From Halichondria panicea (lineage: Eukaryota; Porifera; Demospongiae; Suberitida; Halichondriidae), in contig NC_087389.1 in assembly GCF_963675165.1 (NCBI RefSeq), positions 2,266,001 to 2,330,000 on the forward strand: DNA of 64,000 nucleotides, read 5' to 3'. Positions 26,201 to 34,600 of the stretch are shown one piece after another. A program made the translations under genes and the position numbers. Position 1 is the first letter of the stretch, and each line of letters starts with the position of its first letter. The notes beneath the pieces are model-generated. The model was not told where the DNA came from, searched no databases, and worked only from the letters and a program-made list of their open reading frames with translations.

Positions 26201-29200
26201 TTTTATTACCTCTTCTTATAACATTCTGAGTGAAGCAAACATACCGAGAAGCATTAGCACAGGGCAGCTTGCAACATTACATCATTAATTGTTTTGTATC
26301 CTCATCCAAGTAATCTTTAGTTACCGCTCATAATTCCCCGCTAAACACCCAAGTGGCATCTGATTGGTAATAAAGTAACAGCATAATTTACTTTTATAGA
26401 CGTATTGAACTTCTATTCTTTCTCTGGTGTGTAGAGGTCTCTTTGAAAAGCACAAGTTGGTTTTCTCCTTCATGCTCTGTGCTGACATAATGAGGCAAAA
26501 TGGTGACATCACAAATGCTGAATGGAACTTTTTCTTACGGGGTTCAGCAGCAGTTGATAAGGTACATACGTGTGTATAAAATCACTCAACTTGCTATGTA
26601 AGTGGACGTGCTGATAACACCTGCAGGAACGTCCAGAGACACCGGACATCCCATGGCTTACTCAGCAGATATGGGACACATGCTGTGACATGGAAGACGA
26701 GCTGCCTTGCTTTAAGGGAATCTTAAAAGACATTGTTTGTACACCAGTTGGCTGCAAAATTGGAAGAATTGAGGTAAGTGCCTCATGGTCAATTATGCCT
26801 GGGTACGCATGTAAAAGCAGGGTTTGACGATAACTGTGGTAAAAGTAATAATTATTTCCTATAGGCTTCTAGTCTAGTTTTCTTGCCAAAGTTTTCTGAT
26901 CAAGCAATGAATAAATTAGTGTTGTTATTATTAGCTTTCTGCCAACCCTCCTGACTGGGATGGGTACTCTACGCCAAATCCTCCATCTCCCCAACCCCCC
27001 CACGAAGAAGAAGAGACCCCTCCAATTACAGGCCATTGGAACGAAAGGCTCACCAGTTTCCAGAAACTCGTTATGGTCAAGTGTTTTAAGGAAGAGAAGG
27101 TAACCATGCTTACAGTTGCTTACATGTATCTCTAATTTTACTGCTGAAATGTAACAAATCTAATAACTTTCTGGTTTCCCCACAGGTTCTATTTGCTGTT
27201 TTTGATTTTGTGTCGGACAACCTTGGACCACAATTTGTGGAAAGTCCTCCTGTTAAATTGTCGACTTTATATGAGGACACCTCAAACACCACACCCCTTG
27301 TGTTTGTTCTTTCATCTGGCTCTGACCCAATGAGTGCCTTCCTGAGGTTTGCCAAGGAGATGAACTACATGGAGAAGTATGTTGGCGTTTTTACTTAGTC
27401 AGTTTTGAGAGTATGCACAAAACACTTTCACTCTACGTATCACTTATATGCCCTTTTCTCTATTGCTCTCCTAGGATCCACGCCATCTCCCTTGGACAAG
27501 GCCAAGGGCCTGTGGCTGAGAAAATGGTTGCTAATGCCACTAAAAGCGGGGATTGGATCTTCCTACAGAACTGTCACTTGGCAGCCTCTTGGATGTTGCG
27601 TATGGAGGCCATGGTCAAGGGTTTCCTAGCTGCTGACGCTATCATTCATGAGGACTTCAGGCTTTATCTCAGCTCCATGCCTGACAAGTGCTTCCCTGTC
27701 TCGGTGCTGCAGAACTCAGTAAAAGTCACAAACGAGCCTCCCAAAGGTTTGTGATATACATGTACATGTAGCTAATAGTCCATAAAATGTACGCCGGCTT
27801 GACTCGCAGGTCTACGTACCAATGTAAGGAGAGCATATGCAGACTTCCAATCATCATTTATCGAAGATCATAGTGAGTCCACATGTTTCATCCAATGTCA
27901 TTATAATAATTATGTTGTATACATTAATTTTACTCTTTTTACTAATATTAGTCCTTGGAACAACGTGGCGGCAGCTTGTGTTTGGCTTGTGCTTCTTCCA
28001 TGCTATTATCCAGGAGAGGAAGAAGTTTGGACCACTAGGCTGGAACATCAAAGTATGCTAGACGTACTCCATTCTTTTTCTCACTGTGATTATTCCTCAA
28101 TCTAGTACGAGTTCAATGATTCTGATCGAGAGTGTGCACTGGACAACTTGAGAATTTTCCTGGAAGACGGACATATACCCTGGGATGCACTGGCTTTCAT
28201 TACAGGAGAGGTATACATCTTGTGTCAGCAGTAAATGTTTGAACTGCAGATAATTTAGATCACATATGGAGGACGTGTGACTGACTCCTGGGATCAACGC
28301 TGCCTCAGGACTATGCTCAAACGATTCTTTTCCCCTCCTGCTCTAGAATCAAATGCTAAGTACTCTCCATCAGGTGAATTTTACACTACTTGATGTTATG
28401 GATGACACGCACTGAGCATATTTTGTACACATGTACAGGTGTCTACTATGCTCCTGATGCCGAGACTATTCAAGCATACAGAGACTACATAGAGAACCTG
28501 CCATACAGTGACGAGCCAGAGGTGTTTGGTATGCACGAAAATGCTAACATTGCTTTCCAGGTACAGTGTATGTACGTACAATGTACCAGTACAGTTAGAA
28601 CCTCGCTAATCCGGACAGCTTTAATCCGAAACCTCGCAAATCCGGACAAAATGGCAAACTGAAAAAGAGGAGGGGCAGTCAGTAGAATGGATTACTGCGC
28701 ATGCGCAATGTAAATTGCTTACATGTAGCTGAATCAGCAATAATTTTATTGATAAACTGCTCAAGACAATGGCCACTGCAAAGAAAACGAAGAGAGGACT
28801 CACTGTATTGGAGAGAAAGTTGAGATAAAGACTATTCTAGCTAGCAGCTTCCCTTCTGGCCACAGTAATATCATAATACACGTACAAAAGTGTCTTCGTT
28901 AATGATATTCATAATCAATTAATGACATCTGTTAATCCGGAAATTTCATGTATTCGGATGGGGTCTGGTCCCGCTCTATTCGGATTAGCGAGGTTCTACT
29001 GTACTACTAATGTTTATACAGTACAGCCAATTGCTATAATTATTGTATCGTACACATGCATGTATCCAAGAAATGCTCACGCCTGTGCAGACTCAAGAGA
29101 CTCACACGCTGGTCAACACAGTGCTGGACGTGCAGCCTCGACTAGCAAGCAGTGGGGGAGGGAAAACCAGTGATGAGATTGTTTATGAACTAGCTGACAA

Positions 29201-31291
29201 TATCCTATCGAAAATCCCTGAGAAATTGGATATTGAGAAGGCCCTCCCAGAAATTTTTGAGGTATGTGCATGCTCATCAATTACATGTGTACATATACAC
29301 CTGTAGCCTGGTGAAAACGGTCAACTCAACTCGCTAGCTACTGTATTAACCCAAGAGGTGGACAGATTCAATAAACTCCTTAAAGTGATCAAGGTATAAA
29401 GATTATCTTAATGTATCCAGCTGATTTTAATTTAATAATATGCAGGCTTCTCTTCGAGATATTCAAAAAGCTATCAAAGGGTTGGTAGTCATGTCCGAGG
29501 AGCTGGAACGAGTTTACACAAGTTTTATCAATAACCAGGTACACCAATAAATCTACTCAACATTCTGTGTATGCCCTGCACGGTGGACATAATAATACAT
29601 AATACGTAGGTCCCTGGAATGTGGGCAAATGCAGCATACCCATCCATGAAACCTCTCAGCTCTTGGGTGAAAGACCTTGTACTTAGGCTGCACTTCATTG
29701 AGGTGAGCTATTTTTTTGTCAGTAGGCTATGTAGCAATCATTATAGGCGGCACACCCACATTTAAAACTATTGTGCTGTTCACCTCTAACATTGCAAAAT
29801 CCTGCATGGTACAGTGTATGTACGTAATAGATACCGTACATGTACTGAATGCGAGATTCTTTCAATTGTGAATTGCGAGTTTTCACAATTGAAAGACATG
29901 CTATTAAGAGTCATGTAAATTGCAATTCGGCTTGTACATCATTCGCATTCGAAACCTATTAATAATTATAAAAAGTATAGCATGAGATCGACGAGCTGCC
30001 TGTATTTATAATGAAGTACCGCAGGTTCTGATGCTTCGGTGGAGGTGCCAAAGCTACATAACATAAAGCTACTATTATACACACAGTGACATTATATATC
30101 ATGGTTGATTTTGCTGCATGCCAGCAGAATCCAAGAAACTCAAAGAGTGGATAACGATCAACCATGATTGTTGATAAAACGATCAATGCCAAAGTCCAAG
30201 TCTAAAATGAATGGCTGCATCAGCAGAAGCCTTGCAGCTAGCTAGCTCTCTTCTCACTCTTGCAGCTACGAATAGCTAGCGTTCTAGTGCAGAGCTAACT
30301 ATAAGTGAGTAGCAACACTCGGTGAACAAGATTTGCTACCTCTTCTGAAAAACTGCAATGGCATTCCAAGTAGGCATAGCTGAGAACCAAACATTATTTT
30401 GCAAATCCACGAATTGAAATCCAAGAAAACATGACTAGAAGCCTATAGAAACTCTTACTTACACTTGATTCATCCTTGAGCAGCTGTAGCAGTCTACACA
30501 CACAGACGCACTACTATATACCTCACTTGCGCATGCGCACCGAGGATTTTCCTTACCAAAATGTATCAGTGTACTAAAAATTAACACGGAAGGGACTGTA
30601 TGACTTTTCTTACATGCTTGTTACCTTGACAACATAATTATACAGCACTGGATAACACAAGGACACCCCAAGTCATTCTGGATGTCAGGGTTCTTCTTCC
30701 CACAAGGTTTCCTCACTGGTACACTACAGAACCACGCTAGGAAATACAACCTTCCTATTGACGAGTTGGCCTTCAAGTTCACTCCACTACAAGTGTATAG
30801 GTGGCAACAAGACTACTATGATGCAGCACAAAAGGGGGGGGAGGGTCAGCTGGATGACGCTTTAGAGAGTTTTGAAGATGGCGTTGTAATTCATGGACTG
30901 TTTATGGAGGCTATGAGATGGGATGATGACAGCATGTGTGTTGTAGATTCTCTTGCTGGAAAAATGAATGCGGTAAGCCATGGAAAGGACTTTTTAAACA
31001 TGTGGTTACCATAGTAAATTTCCTGTAGAGTTTGCCTATGATACGTATGGAGCCCCGCCGGAATCATGTAGTGGATCCTAGTGATTACAACTCGCCCTTA
31101 TACAAAACTGCAGCCAGGGCTGGTATGCTGTCTACCACAGGTATGTAATGCTCTGTGTGTTCTGTTTAGCTATTGGTATCAACACAGGACACTCCACTAA
31201 CTTTGTGGTGGCCGTTCAACTTCCATCTAAAGAGTCTCAGGACTATTGGATTGCCAAAGGAGCAGCATTGCTCTGTCAGCTCAGTGAATGA
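1328..31291 (+). CDS. DNAH6: Axonemal dynein heavy chain 6 (complete, 83 coding exons)
   Basis: This is the motor heavy chain of a single-headed inner-arm dynein that drives ciliary and flagellar bending by ATP-dependent sliding on doublet microtubules. I traced 83 exons from ATG 1328 to TGA 31289-31291. The coding length sums to 12,699 nt (4232 aa; human DNAH6 is about 4160 aa), and reading phase closes at every junction. Four P-loops are present: AAA1 GPAGTGKT (residues ~1543-1550), AAA2 GPTGGGKT (~1824-1831), AAA3 GTTGVGKS (~2171-2178, split by an intron after GK) and AAA4 GVGGTGKQ (~2522-2529). The AAA1 Walker B is FDEFNRID. A coiled-coil stalk with microtubule-binding tip and the C-terminal AAA5/AAA6 blocks follow. 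Identity to DNAH6 is near-continuous from residue ~150 on; the N-terminal ~140 residues are poorly conserved, so the start is less certain. All introns are GT-AG except two probable GC-AG introns. Exon coordinates are given in the segment entries. Confidence 0.95.
2509..3192 (+). other. DNAH6 intron 4
   Basis: This 684-bp intron has no coding signal. Its only notable feature is the 60-bp hairpin at 2931-2990. The rest is AT-rich unique-looking sequence. Confidence 0.85.
2931..2990. repeat. 60-bp perfect hairpin (28-bp arms, 4-nt loop)
   Basis: The arm 2931-2958 is the exact reverse complement of 2963-2990 with a 4-base spacer. Each arm contains the alternating CGCATGCG core. It lies in DNAH6 intron 4. 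It is too short to be a recognisable MITE by itself and may be a solo foldback or a strong RNA hairpin. Confidence 0.9.
3485..3763. mobile_element. Possible degraded MITE (CAGTGGC termini) in DNAH6 intron 5
   Basis: The left end reads CAGTGGCTTATCCAGCTAGG. The right end near 3763, read on the reverse strand, starts AGTGGCGTTTCTAGG. About 15 bases are related in inverted orientation, with substitutions. CAGTGGCG-type ends are common on cut-and-paste MITEs. I see no clean target-site duplication, so this is tentative. Confidence 0.35.
4256..4341. repeat. Tandem duplication (42/44 bp) in DNAH6 intron 7
   Basis: Copy one (4256-4297) and copy two (4298-4341) both run from CTACTAGTCATTA to GTTAGTAATTAAA and differ only by a 2-bp insertion. 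It is a recent local duplication in a 193-bp intron just ahead of exon 8. Confidence 0.85.
5448..12305 (+). CDS. DNAH6: DNAH6 exons 11-27: distal tail and linker
   Basis: Exons: 5448-5556, 6563-6683, 6742-6893, 7045-7172, 7310-7436, 8036-8185, 8401-8643, 8831-8974, 9120-9329, 9535-9747, 9983-10163, 10516-10717, 10821-10929, 11002-11148, 11293-11403, 11537-11662, 12150-12305. The later exons carry the dynein linker, the lever that swings across the AAA ring: [19 protein letters not shown] (exon 20), [19 protein letters not shown] (exon 21), [19 protein letters not shown] (exon 22), then [18 protein letters not shown] (exons 24/25). [14 protein letters not shown] leads directly into AAA1. All junction phases agree. 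Confidence 0.93.
5557..6562 (+). other. DNAH6 intron 11
   Basis: A 1006-bp intron without coding signal in the dynein frame. It contains a 211-bp MITE (6087-6297). An exon-like stretch at about 5893 has an acceptor-like CAG and a short open frame, but it does not match dynein or keep phase. Confidence 0.8.
6087..6297. mobile_element. 211-bp MITE with 16-bp terminal inverted repeats and 5-bp target duplication
   Basis: The termini are CAGGGTGTCATACAGG at 6087 and its exact reverse complement ending at 6297. Both flanks carry CGTAC (6082-6086 and 6298-6302), a 5-bp target-site duplication. There is no coding capacity. The interior is G-rich on the left and C/T-rich on the right. Superfamily is not determined. 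Confidence 0.85.
7437..8035 (+). other. DNAH6 intron 15
   Basis: A 599-bp intron, AT-rich, with a dense run of ACATGTAC palindromes around 7830-7862. A segment near 7640-7700 resembles one near 30580-30640 (both contain CTTGTTACCTTGACAA), so part of it is an interspersed repeat. No exon seen. Confidence 0.6.
12484..14135 (+). CDS. DNAH6: DNAH6 exons 28-33: AAA1 main ATPase module
   Basis: Exons: 12484-12645, 13025-13162, 13226-13379, 13479-13624, 13733-13858, 14019-14135. Exon 28 encodes the P-loop [10 protein letters not shown] preceded by LQLDLGGAP. Exon 29 encodes the Walker B FDEFNRID. Exon 30 carries the sensor-like [18 protein letters not shown], and exons 31/32 the helix [20 protein letters not shown]1 is the obligatory ATP-hydrolysing site of dyneins. 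All key residues are intact, so this motor should be catalytically competent. Confidence 0.95.
12749..12842. repeat. Tandem duplication (48/46 bp) in DNAH6 intron 28
   Basis: The two copies 12749-12796 and 12797-12842 both begin GGCAAGTTTCAAA and end CCAACCC, differing by a small deletion and one substitution. Confidence 0.85.
14136..15238 (+). other. DNAH6 intron 33 with repeats
   Basis: A 1.1-kb intron. It holds a MITE at 14153-14324. A stretch at about 14440-14615 resembles 25500-25635 in intron 66 (shared GCGTTTACAGCATGGATAG and AGCTAAGAAGCT), so it is a second interspersed family. No exon fits the dynein protein here; vertebrate alignment expects only about three extra residues between exons 33 and 34. 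Confidence 0.7.
14153..14324. mobile_element. 172-bp MITE, CCGTATTACG termini
   Basis: The left end begins CCGTATTACGGAAAACC and the right end is inverted, reading CCGTATTACGCGAACTT on the minus strand. The inner parts of the arms (TTTGCGA) also match in inverted orientation. It has no coding capacity. The target duplication was not resolved. Confidence 0.65.
15239..17894 (+). CDS. DNAH6: DNAH6 exons 34-39: AAA2
   Basis: Exons: 15239-15424, 15601-15893, 17058-17160, 17214-17297, 17486-17719, 17793-17894. The P-loop GPTGGGKTT is in exon 34. Exon 35 carries [28 protein letters not shown] and ASPATVSRC (completed in exon 36). In dyneins AAA2 binds ATP structurally. Intron 35 (15894-17057) is one of the larger introns and is largely filled by an inverted-repeat element. 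Confidence 0.94.
15927..16943. mobile_element. 1-kb inverted-repeat element in DNAH6 intron 35
   Basis: The left end begins TAGAAACTGGATTATTAG at 15927 and the exact inverted copy ends at 16943. The element fills most of intron 35. Its interior contains a short segment (around 16190-16275) with the G/C-run pattern seen in several other spacers. There is no intact ORF, so it is non-autonomous. Confidence 0.7.
17953..19686 (+). CDS. DNAH6: DNAH6 exons 40-46: AAA3
   Basis: Exons: 17953-18072, 18159-18306, 18545-18834, 18888-18961, 19033-19130, 19183-19346, 19555-19686. The P-loop is interrupted by an intron: exon 40 ends TGTTGVGK and exon 41 starts SVVAKG. Exon 42 has the Walker B region [17 protein letters not shown] and the [14 protein letters not shown] sensor block. 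Exons 44-46 encode [25 protein letters not shown] residues and [10 protein letters not shown] 134-bp MITE sits in the intron between exons 45 and 46. Confidence 0.94.
19379..19512. mobile_element. 134-bp MITE with CAGGGTTTATTTCAG termini and TTGGG target duplication
   Basis: The 15-bp termini at 19379 and 19498-19512 are exact inverted repeats. TTGGG flanks both sides (19374-19378 and 19513-19517). It sits inside the intron between DNAH6 exons 45 and 46, which it makes up most of. The 5-bp target duplication matches the 6087-6297 element, but the termini share only CAGGG. Confidence 0.88.
19735..21224 (+). CDS. DNAH6: DNAH6 exons 47-53: AAA4
   Basis: Exons: 19735-19814, 19872-20103, 20262-20407, 20530-20685, 20795-20861, 20918-21072, 21143-21224. 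The P-loop [10 protein letters not shown] is in exon 48, followed by [27 protein letters not shown] and the [27 protein letters not shown] block. Two introns here appear to start with GC rather than GT: after exon 47 (AG|GCAAGT) and after exon 53 (AG|GCACGT). Protein alignment requires both junctions. Confidence 0.93.
21329..22695 (+). CDS. DNAH6: DNAH6 exons 54-58: stalk coiled coil and microtubule-binding tip
   Basis: Exons: 21329-21553, 21815-21997, 22169-22341, 22395-22479, 22543-22695. Exon 54 is the outgoing stalk helix, rich in E, K, A and V heptads, ending with LPALSAANK. Exons 55-56 hold the globular tip: [29 protein letters not shown] and [14 protein letters not shown]. Exons 57-58 are the returning coiled coil ([15 protein letters not shown], then [18 protein letters not shown]). 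The two antiparallel helices and tip connect the AAA ring to the microtubule. Confidence 0.94.
22746..26561 (+). CDS. DNAH6: DNAH6 exons 59-67: AAA5 and start of AAA6
   Basis: Exons: 22746-22844, 22911-23114, 23249-23374, 23493-23611, 23667-23780, 23840-23927, 23981-24073, 24150-24436, 26435-26561. Motifs: [71 protein letters not shown] and [19 protein letters not shown]. The 2-kb intron between exons 66 and 67 carries several interspersed repeats. Reading phase is preserved across it: AG|A GGT gives [16 protein letters not shown], the start of AAA6. Confidence 0.94.
24437..26434 (+). other. DNAH6 intron 66 (2 kb, repeat-rich)
   Basis: The largest DNAH6 intron. About 24670-25200 is a minus-strand copy of the interspersed family also found at about 30010-30546 and 34725-35287. 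About 25440-25640 matches the repeat in intron 33. Several open frames at 25777-26288 have no recognisable product. Confidence 0.7.
24667..25200 (-). repeat. Interspersed repeat family R1, minus-strand copy
   Basis: Read on the minus strand it ends with the same signature as other copies: a CA-rich tract, then ACTACCGTATACCTCGCTTG and GCGCA..CACCGAGGC. Internal matches include GCAATGGCATTCCAAGTAG and AGCTTTGCAGCTCTCTTCTC. Related copies are at 30009-30546, 34187-34490 (partial), 34725-35287 and a 5' fragment near 32720-32780. Class unknown; no ORF. Confidence 0.7.
26627..31291 (+). CDS. DNAH6: DNAH6 exons 68-83: AAA6 and C-terminal domain
   Basis: Exons: 26627-26773, 26935-27099, 27186-27376, 27475-27746, 27810-27872, 27952-28052, 28106-28210, 28259-28373, 28439-28560, 29091-29261, 29307-29393, 29446-29538, 29610-29702, 30646-30972, 31029-31140, 31188-31291. 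Motifs in order: [128 protein letters not shown], and the terminal [15 protein letters not shown]. Exon 69 contains a proline- and glutamate-rich insertion relative to vertebrates. Exon 81 (327 bp) has a glycine/glutamine-rich spacer replacing the vertebrate loop. Confidence 0.95.
28592..29001. mobile_element. 410-bp pogo/Tigger-type MITE in DNAH6 intron 76
   Basis: The ends are inverted repeats reading CAGT(T)AGAACCTCGCTAATC; the left copy has one extra T. They are flanked by TA on both sides (28590-28591 and 29002-29003), the target duplication of the Tc1/mariner/pogo superfamily. The terminal sequence is of Tigger type. The element has no ORF and is the same family as 41820-42127. Confidence 0.85.
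29703..30645 (+). other. DNAH6 intron 80
   Basis: A 943-bp intron. About 30009-30546 is a plus-strand R1 repeat copy. A small hairpin lies near 29850-29895 (TTTCAATTGTGAA and inverse). No exon seen. Confidence 0.7.
30009..30546 (+). repeat. Interspersed repeat family R1, plus-strand copy
   Basis: It begins with the signature TACCGCAGGTTCTGATGC and ends GCGCATGCGCACCGAGG. Internal blocks are shared with 34725-35287 (CATAACATAAAGCTACTA; GCGTTCTAGTGCAGAGCTAA). It lies in DNAH6 intron 80. Confidence 0.75.
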
Positions 31292-31621
31292 ACAACTGCA
31301 TAATTTATATCGCTTGTGTACCCGCTTTGTCAATTAATGTTACAGCAGCCACTTTACTGAATTAGTGAGGTTATTATGGTATACATTACCATTATTTTCA
31401 TATTGCCAGCATGAGATCACTCTCTACTACAAGCTAGGCCCAATTAAACTGCTCGTGGCACAAATTTCCATGCAATAACTACTTTGTTGCCTTGAATGTA
31501 CATGTAGTCCTCGATCAGTCCGTTATAAGATACTTCACTGTATACTTACTAAAAATGTTACAAATTACAAATCACTCGATATTATTGGTTCTATGACATT
31601 GTCTTCAACTAGGCCACTTGA
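31292..31621. other. Convergent 3' UTR interval between DNAH6 and BCAP31
   Basis: The 330 bp between the DNAH6 stop (+) and the BCAP31 stop (-) must hold both 3' ends. I see no canonical AATAAA on either strand and no coding signal. Confidence 0.6.
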
Positions 31622-34600
31622 TTACTGGTCTTTCTTGTTCTCGTCTTTATTCTCTACGTCATTCTGCAGGAGTGAAGTATACAATGATAATACGCACACA
31701 TCATTACAAAACTTATTGTGTGTACACAATTCACTCAATATAAGTAGATTATCAACACACCAATAGCTTTTGATGCTCTTCTGCAAGTCTGTTATACTCG
31801 GCACTGGTCGATTCTGCCTGTTTCTTCATTGCTTCAAGGTCAGCTTTCGTTTTCTTCAGGTCTACGATACCATAGTTACTGCATAAATAGCATATATCTA
31901 CTCTTGATTGCATACATACCATCTTCCATTTTTTTGTAATCTTCCTTGTTTTTAACCTCTTCTCCACTTGGTTTTCCTTCTTTTTGTTTGTCTCCTGCCT
32001 GGAATTTTTATTGTAAGTAATCATGCCAATAATAGTATTTACTATCTAATTGTCTAACATAATACCATTATTATAGGGTATAATACCTCAGAGGATTCCT
32101 TATCTATGCGCCTGGCCAGCTCAGCATTAGCAGCCTGCGCTTGTCTGAGAGTAGCAGTGTGTGAGGCTTCCAGTGTAGCCACGTTACCCAGCATCGTGAT
32201 CAAACGTCTGATGACACTGTACATGCATGGAGATGCCTGTAGTAACAATGTAGGCATAAATTCCAGCTTACAGAATGAGAAACAAGGCAAATCCAGTGAT
32301 GTAGAAATTTCTTTGTCCTCGACATTCATTTAGACGCCTGTCTAGCTTGGCATCGAGGGTTAACGCTCCAGGGTGTTCAGGGAGCTCGTTTCCATATTTC
32401 CTCATGATACGGATGGAGTCTAAAACACAATTCGAAGCAGTATAATTATTAACAAGTGCAATATATAAATCTAATCGTTGGCTGTTATTCGAAAACATGC
32501 AAGCTCCCCGTGTGATTACTCGCTAATTATTTGGACGCTGTCAATTGAATTGTCTTTGACGCAACGTGCAATTATACTAGTCTAGGATGTGATACGGGAT
32601 TAATTGCACTTGCTTCACTGTACAAATTCCAGTACGCCCGCAGTAATACACAACTTAATTACATGCACGCTACACGGATGAAAGCTGCATGGTCTCTTTT
32701 TGTGAAAATCTATGATTAATGAAAGCACCACGGGTGCTGATGCCTTGATGGAGGCGGAGGCACCAAAGCTTTAATTTTACCCAACTATTAAATTGATCGA
32801 CCATGCATGATCGTTGCTACCAAAAGTTCAAAGACCGTAAAATTAATGGCTGCTGCATGAAACAGCTAAAAATAATACACTCTCGCTATTCCGGCTCTCT
32901 GAAGTACGGCCACCTGGATATTAATTTGGTTTGGTATGGATTGCTAGCTATAATTATGTTTACTGTACAAAACGTAACCTAAAATGCGGCCACTCGCTAT
33001 TCCGTACACTGGCCGTACTGGCTGCCCCAATTTACATAGGTTTTCAATGCAAGTTTATTACGGCCGGATATGACGTGTGGTTTGGCTGATAATAAATAGA
33101 GAGCAGAATGCATGATTCATTAGATCCCATTTGAGCGTATTTAGCAGGGAACTATGAGCTATAGTACCAGTACTATAGATTGCTCTGGGCTATATACAAA
33201 CTACAACATTATACATTTTATTGTCATTTATTTACAAGAAGATACACATACAAATTATTGTAGGTAGATGCTTCGTCTAGTAACATAATAACAGAACTAG
33301 AATGGAAGAGAGAAGATCTAGAGTATTTTTTGGCCTTGTTTGAGAGTAGTAGGAGCCGCTCGTTTCTTGGGCAGTGTGCTGTACTTTTTTGCTGCAAGGC
33401 TGCATGGGGGAGGAGCTGGATGTATGGAAGTGCTGGGATTCTAGCTTTGGCTTCTTCCTTTGGCTTTGTTAAAAAGTAGTATTTACTATAATTATATTAT
33501 TAGTAGTATTTAACCGCTCGATCGTTTCCTGGGCTTATTTGCTGCAAATTCTAGCTTAGGTGTCTTCCTTTCGCTATGTGAGAGTAGTACGAGCCGCTCT
33601 TTCTTGGGAAGTGTTGTTTGCTGCAAAACTAGGGGAGGAGCTGGATGTTTCCGTTTTGTGGGTGGAGCTAGGTCCAGGACTATAATTTTGTCCATTTAAT
33701 AAACTGAGGTGGAGGAACAGGGTTGACTTGAATAGAGACCACAGATTTAGTAGAGACACAGAGATGCCAAATTCAGATATTATAGTTTTCAAAAGAAATA
33801 ATGCAGTTGCTAGGTTGGCTGTTTATGTAGGTTGACTGTTGCTAAGCTAGTGCATTTCTAGTGGCCAATAGGTTTTGGGATCTAGAACATGTGCATTCGG
33901 TATCTATGGTTATAGTGTCCCTCATCCCTCGGGCTACGCCCTCGAGCTTTGGGACACTATAACACATAGATACCTCATGCCCATGTTCTAACTACAACTT
34001 ATTGTCTAGACAGAACCGCAAAATTAGTCATTAATTCGAGGTAAGGTCGTTTTTAGCGGTAAAAAAAAAAAAAAAAATGCTAGCCACCTTGCTATATTCC
34101 GTCCAAGCTGCACTATCCCAAGGGTGACCGAATTAACGAGAATCTACTGCATAAGCTAATAAAGCTCGCAGCTACTACCACTAGCTAGCGTTCTAGTGCA
34201 GAACTAATTAAGTAGAGTAGCAATACTCCATAGACAAGTTTGCTATGCACTGTTCTGAAAAGGCTATATACAATGGCATTCCAAGTAGGCATAACTCTAG
34301 CCTTGATTCCAGCTCCTCTAGTGAAAGACGTCTTTCTCCTTTGTGAGCGGCCTAGAAACGAGGCTAGCGTAATTCGAGAACAGAGCATATTAATTTTGCA
34401 AATCCACAAATTAATAAGAAAACCGGACAAGAATCCAATAAGCATTTTGTTGATCCCTGAGCAGTGTACCAGTCTAGACAGACAGACAGACAGACAGACC
34501 ATAGATAGTAGAGGAAGGGGATTGGAAACGGGATCACGTTAGCTTATGCTTGCAACGTAAGGCCTCTGGACAGTGCGTGCAGCAATCAATAGACACCTTG

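Noticed and set aside
25777..26288. Open frames in DNAH6 intron 66
   Set aside because: Low-complexity translations in repeat-rich sequence, with no recognisable domain.
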